From Methanosarcinales archaeon (lineage in GTDB: Archaea; Halobacteriota; Methanosarcinia; Methanosarcinales; Methanogasteraceae): a stretch of DNA of 8,340 bases. The position numbers were made by a program, and so were the translations under genes. The DNA is taken from contig DAOVGE010000080.1 of NCBI GenBank assembly GCA_030672605.1, forward strand, positions 1 to 8,340, written 5' to 3'. A model generated the notes under the pieces. That model did not search any database and was not told the DNA's origin. It worked only from the letters and a program-made list of their open reading frames with translations. Each line of letters begins with the position of its first letter. Position 1 is the first letter of the stretch. Shown here one piece after another: positions 1 through 6,143 of the stretch.

Positions 1-393
1 GATGTGGATCGGGGGTGTGTGATCGCAGAGGAGGGGGCGGAGATTGTAGCCACCGATTTTACGCTGAACTGCACGATTTCACGGTTCACGCAGCGTATCA
101 TGGTCGGGGACATGCTGCATCTCTTTTCCGGACTTCAGGCAACGCCCGTGCGTGTCGAAGGGATTGTGGTGGGCGGGATTGACGGTATGGACGGGACGGA
201 CGAGGTGGTCTGGGCGGATTCGGACCACGCTGAGCCCGGCAGCGAGTGCGTTCTGAAGCTCACAGGTTCGAAGAGAGTTGCGTACGGTAGGTCGGATCGA
301 TTCGTTCTTGCCAATCTGGATTGCGAAAAACAGAGGTTTGTCGGATACGGTTTCTCTGAATCAATACCTTTAACACCGCAACCAAACAACTGA
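1..393 (+). CDS. C-terminal part of EF-Tu/SelB-like translation factor family protein (5' end outside window)
   Basis: The reading frame is open from base 1 (Asp-Val-Asp-Arg-Gly) to the TGA at 391-393, so only the last ~130 residues are present. The pattern DVDRGCV, then a short beta-rich domain with GDMLHLFSGLQATPVRVEGI, then a stretch ending in SDRFVLANLDCEKQRFVGYG matches the second and third beta-barrel domains of EF-Tu-like proteins: a 'D-x-x-RG' element in domain 2 and a binding barrel after it. I recall this arrangement from the EF-Tu/SelB-related proteins of methanogenic archaea, whose GTPase domain is often degenerate. The G domain lies upstream of the window, so GTP binding cannot be judged. 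The exact role (elongation-factor relative of unknown substrate) is not established by the sequence. The next gene on the same strand begins within ten bases, so the two may be co-transcribed. Family assignment is from memory of the domain pattern and is fairly but not fully secure. Confidence 0.7.
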   Translation, partial: DVDRGCVIAEEGAEIVATDFTLNCTISRFTQRIMVGDMLHLFSGLQATPVRVEGIVVGGIDGMDGTDEVVWADSDHAEPGSECVLKLTGSKRVAYGRSDRFVLANLDCEKQRFVGYGFSESIPLTPQPNN

Positions 394-402
394 AATGTGC
401 TT

Positions 403-2778
403 ATGTATATAGCACATCCGTACGTTTTGCTGCTGGTAATTCCCGTGATTGCGGCGGCAGCATACCTGATCCGCGCAGGACACAGAAAGGGGCTGCTCAT
501 CACGAGAGCCGCAGTCTTCATACTCCTGATAATAGCGCTTGCATCGCCCTACAAGCTTACGACGCAGACGATCTTTGATGAAACGCCGAGCATAACCGTA
601 ATCGACGATCACACTGGGAGCATGGCGCTCTTTGACAACGATACCGGGCAGCGGGTCTATGACCAGCTCAAGAGTCTCACCCCAACCCGAATCCACGCAA
701 TCACAGGGGATCGGTCTGCGATCGGGGATGCGGTGACCGAGTTTGCCCAGGGGAATGACAACATCCTGCTTGTCAGCGATTGCAACAACAACTACGGGCT
801 CGATCTGGCTGACACAATCGCCGTTGCGGGCAGAATCAACACCACGGTCTGCGCAATTAGGGTGGAGCCGCAGCAGAACGATCTCAGCGTCGAGGTTCTT
901 GGGGGCAAGGACATGATCGTAGATAGTGAGCAGACGTTCACAGTCGTTGTGCGGCAGGCAGCAGAGGCGGGAGACGGGAGCGCAAAATACAAGCTCTCGG
1001 TGCGGATCAACGATGTGGTGGTCGAAGAACAGGAAGTTTCTCAGACCGAACGGGTGCACAGCATCACAATCCCACACACGTTTAATAAACTGGGGTCTCA
1101 CGCCATAACCGCGGAGATCACACCGGAGGGGGACGATCTGAGGCAGATTAACAACGTCTTCTACAAATCTGCCTATGTGGTTCCGAAACCGGAGATTCTC
1201 CTCGTGACTGACCGGAGTTCTCCGCTATCGCAGACGCTCTCTGAACTCTATGCCACGACAACCATAAATTCCGGAGAATCGCTTGATCCGGCAGACTATC
1301 TTGCCGTGGTTCTTGACAATCTCCATGCAAACGACCTCGACAAAGCAGAGATCGGACGGTTGAGGACGTATCTGCAGAATGGCGGAGGAATGGTCGTTGT
1401 CGGAGGGGATCGTGCGTATGATCGGGGCGGGTACTACGACTCGTCGCTGGGATTCGAGACGCTGCTTCCGACAAAATCGAAGGAGAGTACCGGCGAGGGT
1501 GATAATGTTGGCGTAGTGATCGTACTCGACATTTCGGGTAGCGTTGGCACGCCTTATGGTGGGGATACCACACTGAGTACGGAAAAGGCACTGGCGATAA
1601 ACATTCTGCGTGGACTCAGTTCAAACGACAATATCGGCGTAATTGCATTCAATCAGAATGCGCACATTGTTGCTCCACTGACAAGAGGTATCTACAAGAG
1701 CACAATCGAGGATAACCTCGAGAAATTGAAGCATGGCGGGACAACGCACGCGGATAAGGCGCTGACTGCCGCATCAGAGATGCTGAAGGGATATGTGGGT
1801 GCAAAGAACGTGATCGTAATCTCTGACGGGCAGACGAGTAGCGCTGATACCTGTATCGGCATTGCCGGGAATATGATTGATGAAGGCATCATCACATACA
1901 CAGTCGGCGTCGGAGCGACAACAGACGAGAATTTCATGCGGTCGCTGGCTAAATCGGGCGGCGGAATCTACTACAGACCGACAGAGTCCGAGCGATTGAA
2001 CATCATCTTCGGAGACAAGCCAGAGGAACCCGAGGATACGACAGTAGGAGACTATCCGGTCAGCGTTCTGAACCCGAATCATTTCATAACCGATGGGCTC
2101 AAACTCTCGGGATCAATCACTGGCTACAACAAGGTCACCCCAAAGACCGGTGCGCAGACGCTTATCACAACCGGTGCGGCAAAGCCGGTCGCAACGGCAT
2201 GGAGGCTCGGCATGGGGCACGTAGTCTCATTCAGCACCGATGACGGTTCAAAATGGGGCGGCGCGCTCTATGGTGGCGAAAATGCGCAATTGATATCTAG
2301 AATGGTCAACTGGGCGGTCAGCGATCCGAGAAGAAACGATGCGATCGTGATCACCGGCGACGACGTCCATCTCGGTGATCCCGCGGTGATCAATGTCAGA
2401 TCAGACACGATCCCGAGCATAACAATGGACGGGAAGAAACTTGAGCTCTCGCAGATCGAAGAGGACAAATACCAGACCTCGGTTCAGACCGAGTCGCCAG
2501 GATTTTTGGACATCTCCGACTATATGATCGCTGTGAATTACCCCGCGGAGTTCCGAGAGGTGGGCGCGGATCTCTCTGTAATCGAAATGCTTGGAGGGGG
2601 TGTTTATGCCGAGGATGAGACCCTGCCGCTGCTGAACAACCTGAGGGAACGATCCACGCGCATCGTCCAGGAGCCCGAAGATCTGCGGATGCCGTTTTTG
2701 CTTGCCGCGATGTTAATTTTCTTAGGCGAGGTTGCGGTGCGGAGGCTGCGGGAGATTAAGAGGCTACGGAAGGGGTGA
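403..2778 (+). CDS. Membrane-anchored VWA / glutamine-amidotransferase-like domain protein (BatA-type N-terminus)
   Basis: About 791 residues, running from ATG 403 to TGA 2776-2778. A GTG at 397 would add two residues; neither start has a clear Shine-Dalgarno, and ATG is preferred. Numbering below counts from 397. Two hydrophobic segments at about residues 9-25 and 34-50 resemble the BatA N-terminal hairpin. Next comes a VWA-like domain (about 65-160) with DDHTGSM at ~70 and LVSDCNNNYG near 130, a weakened MIDAS with Thr for Ser and Cys after the SD. A beta-sandwich-like part (~165-255) is followed by a GATase1-like domain (~265-360) with GGGMVVVGGD at ~329 and GGYYDSSLGFETLLP. A second VWA domain (~370-535) has an intact MIDAS: DISGS at ~378, Thr in GGTTHAD at ~449, and VISDG at ~477. 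The stretch HFITDGL... AWRLGMGHVVSFSTDDGSKWG is typical of this family after the VWA. One membrane helix (~766-781) ends in a basic tail (RRLREIKRLRKG), suggesting a cytoplasmic C-terminus and the bulk of the protein outside the cell. Such proteins probably mediate metal-dependent protein contacts; the substrate is unknown. Confidence 0.88.
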   Translation: MYIAHPYVLLLVIPVIAAAAYLIRAGHRKGLLITRAAVFILLIIALASPYKLTTQTIFDETPSITVIDDHTGSMALFDNDTGQRVYDQLKSLTPTRIHAITGDRSAIGDAVTEFAQGNDNILLVSDCNNNYGLDLADTIAVAGRINTTVCAIRVEPQQNDLSVEVLGGKDMIVDSEQTFTVVVRQAAEAGDGSAKYKLSVRINDVVVEEQEVSQTERVHSITIPHTFNKLGSHAITAEITPEGDDLRQINNVFYKSAYVVPKPEILLVTDRSSPLSQTLSELYATTTINSGESLDPADYLAVVLDNLHANDLDKAEIGRLRTYLQNGGGMVVVGGDRAYDRGGYYDSSLGFETLLPTKSKESTGEGDNVGVVIVLDISGSVGTPYGGDTTLSTEKALAINILRGLSSNDNIGVIAFNQNAHIVAPLTRGIYKSTIEDNLEKLKHGGTTHADKALTAASEMLKGYVGAKNVIVISDGQTSSADTCIGIAGNMIDEGIITYTVGVGATTDENFMRSLAKSGGGIYYRPTESERLNIIFGDKPEEPEDTTVGDYPVSVLNPNHFITDGLKLSGSITGYNKVTPKTGAQTLITTGAAKPVATAWRLGMGHVVSFSTDDGSKWGGALYGGENAQLISRMVNWAVSDPRRNDAIVITGDDVHLGDPAVINVRSDTIPSITMDGKKLELSQIEEDKYQTSVQTESPGFLDISDYMIAVNYPAEFREVGADLSVIEMLGGGVYAEDETLPLLNNLRERSTRIVQEPEDLRMPFLLAAMLIFLGEVAVRRLREIKRLRKG

Positions 2779-2810
2779 GAATCACCTGGATTGTGTGCCA
2801 ACGGCTTTGC

Positions 2811-2823
2811 TACTTTATTTTTT
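2811..2823 (+). terminator. T-rich tract, possible archaeal terminator
   Basis: Thirty-odd bases after the stop of the VWA gene the + strand has a run of ten T in thirteen bases (tactttatttttt). Archaeal RNA polymerase commonly stops at such T tracts without a hairpin. It lies in the 54-bp gap between two convergent genes, so it could end the + strand transcript; the other strand has no T tract here, so the kinase transcript may end elsewhere. Confidence 0.45.
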
Positions 2824-2832
2824 GGCGACCGC

Positions 2833-3369
2833 TCACATAGCCGCAATCGCCCCCATAACGATCTCAGAAACCCCCTCCTGATCCCACTTTTCCGAGCTAA
2901 TCACAAGATCGTAGATCTCATGATCGCTGAGATCTATGCCATAATACTCCATGTAGCGCCCGGCTTCGCACGCCTCCCGCTCCTTGATCCCTGCAGCCGC
3001 GTCCGCTGTCGGAATTCCCTCGCGACGTGCGACTCGCGCCGCCCTGATATCGAGCGGGGCCGTGATGAGGACTGCGAGATCAGGCTCTGTCATCCACGCG
3101 GAGAGTCTCCCCTCGAGTATAATGTCCTTGCCTGCGCCCCGCGCATCCGTTGCGATCTCCTTCTGGCGCCGATCGATCTCTCTGTCGATCTCGGAATCGT
3201 TCGTTGCAAGGTCTCCAAACTCCTCGAGCATCAGCCCCCGTTCTTCAGCCATATTCCTGAATATCTCTCCGGCAGAGACGAGACTAACTCCGAGACACTT
3301 CGAAAGGATGCGAGCCACTGTGCTCGTCCCGCTTCCTGGCAGTCCGCTTATCGCGATTGTCATTGGCAT
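2833..3369 (-). CDS. cmk: Archaeal-type cytidylate kinase, (d)CMP kinase
   Basis: Phosphorylates CMP and dCMP to the diphosphates with ATP, in the cytoplasm, as part of pyrimidine nucleotide supply. The protein is about 178 residues, the usual size of the short archaeal form. It opens with TIAISGLPGSGTSTVARIL, a Walker A loop of the GSGTST type characteristic of CMP kinases. LVSAGEIFRNMAEERG and the acidic stretch NDSEIDREIDRRQKEI follow, as in archaeal Cmk, then DIILEGRLSAWM (substrate/core region) and RVARREG (lid-like arginines). YYGIDLSDHEIYDLVISSEKWD near the end is also typical. I place the start at ATG 3369; a TTG at 3372 and an ATG at 3363 are alternatives. A TATA-like box at 3393-3400 sits about 27 bases before ATG 3369 and there is no Shine-Dalgarno, which fits a leaderless transcript beginning at or next to that ATG. 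In many archaea cmk lies among ribosomal and translation genes; here it stands alone with no same-strand gene abutting. Confidence 0.93.
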   Translation of the reverse strand: MPMTIAISGLPGSGTSTVARILSKCLGVSLVSAGEIFRNMAEERGLMLEEFGDLATNDSEIDREIDRRQKEIATDARGAGKDIILEGRLSAWMTEPDLAVLITAPLDIRAARVARREGIPTADAAAGIKEREACEAGRYMEYYGIDLSDHEIYDLVISSEKWDQEGVSEIVMGAIAAM

Positions 3370-3392
3370 CAAATATCAGGACTGTCTCATGC

Positions 3393-3400
3393 TATTTATT
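3393..3400 (-). promoter_or_regulatory. TATA-like box for cytidylate kinase gene
   Basis: On the minus strand the sequence reads AATAAATA, centred about 27 bases before the ATG at 3369. That is the usual distance from an archaeal TATA box to the transcription start, so the mRNA would have little or no leader, in line with the lack of a ribosome-binding site. Confidence 0.5.
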
Positions 3401-3422
3401 CGTACGTGTTTAGCTAACCACA

Positions 3423-3438
3423 AGATTACACGGATTTT
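3423..3438 (+). repeat. 16-bp direct repeat, copy 1
   Basis: The string agattacacggatttt here is repeated exactly at 3646-3661, 223 bases downstream in the same orientation. Both copies are near a ggtcag string (3444-3449 and 3628-3633), although it follows copy 1 and precedes copy 2. Confidence 0.8.
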
Positions 3439-3506
3439 TGTAATGGTCAGTCGGATGTGCAACAACACGGAACACGTTGAGACATGGGTTGACAATACTC
3501 TTCGCG

Positions 3507-3572
3507 TCTCTGCGACTTTGCGACTTTGCGTTAAACCGAGAATGAGAACGCAAAGACGCGAGGACGCAAAGA
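3507..3572. repeat. Long imperfect hairpin (26-bp stem, 14-base loop)
   Basis: The left arm 3507-3532 pairs with the right arm 3547-3572. Nearest the loop the match is perfect for nine pairs (ctttgcgtt with aacgcaaag). Further out there are three mismatches and two G-T pairs over the whole 26-base stem. The left arm itself contains a tandem 8-mer (tgcgactt twice, then tgcgtt). It is inside the repeat segment and far from any coding end, so a dispersed palindromic (REP-like) element is a better reading than a terminator. Confidence 0.7.
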
Positions 3573-3625
3573 ACAAAAATCCTCCTGTTGTTGATCATGT
3601 ATGAGCATCGCTTGCTCTTGTGTTC

Positions 3626-3642
3626 ATGGTCAGATTGACCAT
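3626..3642. repeat. Short perfect inverted repeat beside the internal repeat copy
   Basis: atggtca and tgaccat are separated by three bases (gat). The palindrome directly precedes the second 16-bp repeat copy. It could be a protein-binding site or simply part of the repeat unit. Confidence 0.5.
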
Positions 3643-3645
3643 TAC

Positions 3646-3661
3646 AGATTACACGGATTTT
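3646..3661 (+). repeat. 16-bp direct repeat, copy 2
   Basis: Exact copy of 3423-3438. It continues as cacgag, and the segment ttcacgag (3660-3667) recurs inverted at 3741-3748 in the right border of the same segment. Confidence 0.8.
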
Positions 3662-3788
3662 CACGAGAAAGTATGAATAGATGAGATATACAATACAAAT
3701 CTAACCAACGTCCCGTTTAAGATCCCACTCTTGTGTCAATCTCGTGAACTCTCGTGGTTTTTCGCCACATCCAAACACATACATGCAT

Positions 3789-5432
3789 TTATACCGGGAA
3801 CGGAAGCCCGTCCACGCCATGCGCGGTAAAGCTCTTGATGATTTCATAGACGTCATCGAACTGCTCGATACCACGGTTTCGCATCTCATCGAGTATCCGT
3901 GCACGCAAGAACAGGTCATTGTAGATCTGTCTCGTGTCCTCATACCCCTGAATCTTCGCAATCTTGTCCTCGAGGATGAAGCTGTTGTTGAGCCCCCTGA
4001 ACGAGTGAATATCGGTCTCAGGATCCCACATGAAGACTGCCCTTGTGACAACGCCGCCCACATCCTCGTAATACCCCTCGATCTCCTCGATTGAGAGACA
4101 GCGCCGCAAGAATTTCCCTTTCACATAAACAGCCTGCAAAATCATTGCGACGTTCAGGTTATCGATGAACGTTAGCGGGATGTTGATGGGATCCCCTGTG
4201 AGCCTCTGGATCATCTTCTTGACCGCTGACGCGTGAAACGTGGCGATTACCGGGTGACCGGTCTGCATCGCCTGAAATGCGGTAGCGCCCTCTGCACCAC
4301 GGATCTCGCCAACGATGATATAATTCGGTCTCGACCTGAGCGCTGCTTTCAAGAGGACGAACGTATCGACCCTCGAGTCCTCAGGTCCGGATTCCCGCGT
4401 TATCAGCCGCTGCCAGACATCATGTGGCGGCAGAACCTCCGGCGTGTCCTCAATGCTGTATATCTTCGATTTCTCCTGTATGAAGGCGAGACACGCATTC
4501 AGCATCGTCGTCTTCCCGGATGCGGTCTCGCCTGAGAAGAATATGCTCATTCCGTTCTCAAGACAGAGCCACAGATACGCAGCCATCTCGCTGTTGATGC
4601 CGCCCCAGTTGATCAACTGGATAATGCTGACCGACTCCTCACTGAACTTCCGCATCGTGAAACTGCTGCCCGCGATGCTGATGTCCTCGCTGTAGATGAT
4701 GTTGATCCTTGAGCCGTCAGGCAGCGCGCCGTCAGCGATCGGTGTTGACTCGCTCACAGGTCTGCCTATGCGCTCGCTCATGCTCCGCATCCAGTCGTCG
4801 AGGGCTTTCTGATTGCCGAAACCGAGATTGGTCTTGATCATGTCGTATTTTTTGTGGATGATGTAGATGTTGTCAACGCCGATGCTGTGAATATCCTCGA
4901 GATACGGGTCCCTGATGATCGGTTCGATCGGACCTGACCCGATGATGTCACGCTCGAGATAGTATGCGATGTTGTTGTACTCTATCCGGGTGAGCTGAAC
5001 CTTCCGATCGACTGCGCCAAACCCCAGTCTCTCAGGGATGCTCTTCTTATCCGAGGTCACACCGCCTGCGCCGATTATCACGGACTCGTTCAGAAGCTTG
5101 GCGATCTGCTCTCTGAGTTCGGTTTCTGATGTCGGAACCGGCTCGTTTGGGGCTTTTTCGAGAATCAGACTCTTCACCTCGAGATATTTCTCCTGCTCTA
5201 TTGCTGACAACATCGGCTCGACAGCGAAGTATCTGACTTTACCTTCTTGTTCGGTTCCGTACAGGTGAATGAAGATCGGATCCCCGACTGGCAGGAGGAT
5301 GTTTGGAAACTGTGGGAGATCTCCTGAGAGTTTCGCCATGAATTCAGGAGTTGTATTGCTCTCCTTGCGGAATTTATCGATGTATCGCTTCAAATGCGGA
5401 TTTCTCTGCATCGCCATCTCAAATTCATCCAT
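3789..5432 (-). CDS. arlI: Archaellum motor / type II-IV secretion family ATPase ArlI (FlaI)
   Basis: Hexameric cytoplasmic ATPase that, in archaella, powers filament assembly and rotation by acting on the membrane protein ArlJ. The product is 547 residues, near the usual size. The N-terminal part (about 1-270) contains RIEYNNIAYYLERDIIGSGPIEPIIRDPYLEDI and PIADGALPDGSRINI, typical of GspE/FlaI-type N-domains. Then come Walker A FSGETASGKTT (~298-308, the 'GETASGKTT' form characteristic of FlaI), an Asp box KIYSIEDTPEV (~325), Walker B NYIIVGEIRGAE (~367) and a His box MQTGHPVIATFHAS (~388-400). The C-terminal part ends in DDVYEIIKSFTAHG, also family-typical. The ATG at 5432 is preceded by GAGGTG five bases upstream, overlapping the stop of the preceding arlH, so translation is probably coupled. 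Oddity: arlJ should follow directly but does not; about 420 bases of repeats and then cmk follow. A related secretion or pilus ATPase is possible, but the arlH partners favour ArlI. Confidence 0.93.
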   Translation of the reverse strand: MDEFEMAMQRNPHLKRYIDKFRKESNTTPEFMAKLSGDLPQFPNILLPVGDPIFIHLYGTEQEGKVRYFAVEPMLSAIEQEKYLEVKSLILEKAPNEPVPTSETELREQIAKLLNESVIIGAGGVTSDKKSIPERLGFGAVDRKVQLTRIEYNNIAYYLERDIIGSGPIEPIIRDPYLEDIHSIGVDNIYIIHKKYDMIKTNLGFGNQKALDDWMRSMSERIGRPVSESTPIADGALPDGSRINIIYSEDISIAGSSFTMRKFSEESVSIIQLINWGGINSEMAAYLWLCLENGMSIFFSGETASGKTTMLNACLAFIQEKSKIYSIEDTPEVLPPHDVWQRLITRESGPEDSRVDTFVLLKAALRSRPNYIIVGEIRGAEGATAFQAMQTGHPVIATFHASAVKKMIQRLTGDPINIPLTFIDNLNVAMILQAVYVKGKFLRRCLSIEEIEGYYEDVGGVVTRAVFMWDPETDIHSFRGLNNSFILEDKIAKIQGYEDTRQIYNDLFLRARILDEMRNRGIEQFDDVYEIIKSFTAHGVDGLPFPV

Positions 5433-5441
5433 TCAAACACC

Positions 5442-6143
5442 TCACGCAACTGCTGAAATCTCTATGACCAGCCCCACCCTCGGTTCGATTCTGAACCCGA
5501 CCACTTGGGTAACCTGTCCTTTCGCGCCTGTGAACTTGTTCACGATCATCGACCGCTTGATCTCGTTTCCGGACGCCTTTACCTGAAGAGAGATGTAGAT
5601 ATCGCACGACGAATGGAAGATCGACATCGTGTTATCGTCCAGTTGACCCGGCTCAAGAGTGATTATGATGACCTTTCCGATCCCGTTCAACTTCTTGAAG
5701 AAAGATACGAGCTCGAGTGCTTTCTCGGCATCTGCGCTGTACTTGATCAGGGCGGAGAGAGTATCGATGATTATCACGTCCTTCTCAAAGAGCTCTTTTG
5801 CACTCATCAAACGCTGTAAAAAGTCATTTCGAGTCTTTGCCGCCTGTATGAGCGGTATTACCGGGATGTATAGCATACGCCCCTTCAGCAGATGGTTTGC
5901 GATCGGATAATCGAGCGAGTACATCTGGTTGATGAAGCCTTTGGTGGTCATCTGGGTCGATATGATCGTAACCGTCGACCCGTTCTCTGCCAGTCCGTAG
6001 CATGCCCGCTGGGTGACCGTGCTCTTGCCGCTGCCGCTGCCACCTTCGAACAGCACGAGCGAACCGGGCGGAAAACCATCTCCAAGTTTGCGGTTGAACT
6101 CATCACGTTCGAGATAAAACGATTTTAATTCTGCCAACCCCAC
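5442..6143 (-). CDS. arlH: Archaellum regulatory ATPase ArlH (FlaH), second tandem copy, canonical form
   Basis: KaiC-like RecA-fold ATPase that binds ArlI and is needed for motor assembly. About 233 residues, as usual for the family. Walker A is FEGGSGSGKST (~30-40), ISTQMTTKGF follows (~60), and Walker B is KDVIIIDTLSALI (~120). The ending VNKFTGAKGQVTQVVGFRIEP, then RVGLVIEISAV, is the standard ArlH C-terminus. The start is uncertain. GTG 6143 directly follows the stop codon of the upstream paralog, but its ribosome-binding site GGGGTGA (6144-6150) would touch it. TTG 6137 has a proper 6-base spacing and gives MAELKSFYLERD, which lines up residue for residue with MESVHSFEIERD of the paralog; I favour TTG although the longer span is listed. 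There is no gap to the upstream gene and a 9-base gap to arlI. Compared with its neighbour this copy looks like the ancestral, fully functional type. Confidence 0.92.
   Translation of the reverse strand: MGLAELKSFYLERDEFNRKLGDGFPPGSLVLFEGGSGSGKSTVTQRACYGLAENGSTVTIISTQMTTKGFINQMYSLDYPIANHLLKGRMLYIPVIPLIQAAKTRNDFLQRLMSAKELFEKDVIIIDTLSALIKYSADAEKALELVSFFKKLNGIGKVIIITLEPGQLDDNTMSIFHSSCDIYISLQVKASGNEIKRSMIVNKFTGAKGQVTQVVGFRIEPRVGLVIEISAVA

Larger units (their letters stand above)
3416..3759. repeat. Non-coding repeat-rich segment with imperfect inverted termini (MITE-like)
   Basis: This fills most of the ~415-base gap between cmk and arlI. I see no credible gene in it. The left border (3416-3436) reads aaccacaagattacacggatt. 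The right border (3738-3759), read on the opposite strand, is aaccacgagagttcac followed by gagatt: the same sequence apart from one substitution in the first ten bases and a few single-base gaps. A further copy lies inside (3644-3667), in the same orientation as the left one and sharing 16 exact bases with it. A long imperfect hairpin lies between these copies. The arrangement resembles a miniature transposable element or a cluster of dispersed intergenic repeats; no transposase or target-site duplication is evident. I recall similar 'cacagattacac' strings as dispersed repeats in many environmental genomes, but cannot check that here. Confidence 0.55.

Noticed and set aside
370..1101. 243-residue minus-strand ORF opposite the VWA gene
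   Set aside because: It is the antisense of a convincing domain-bearing gene, has no recognisable motif, and no start signals.
2791..3604. Plus-strand ORFs of ~206-208 residues over the cytidylate kinase gene
   Set aside because: Shadows of the kinase on the other strand; the minus-strand product has clear Walker A and family motifs.
3376..3664. Two overlapping minus-strand ORFs (3376-3576 and 3410-3664) in the repeat region
   Set aside because: Their residues are direct translations of the hairpin and repeat strings (e.g. FFASSRLCVL, NAKSQSRRDAK), a pattern I know from false ORFs over such repeats; no ribosome-binding site or family resemblance.
3416..3759. CRISPR array
   Set aside because: Only two exact 16-base direct copies plus an inverted one, with unequal spacing of over 200 bases; no regular repeat-spacer structure.
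3373..3788. Remnant of arlJ after arlI
   Set aside because: I looked for hydrophobic membrane-protein stretches in the frames downstream of arlI and found none; the sequence is repeat-derived.
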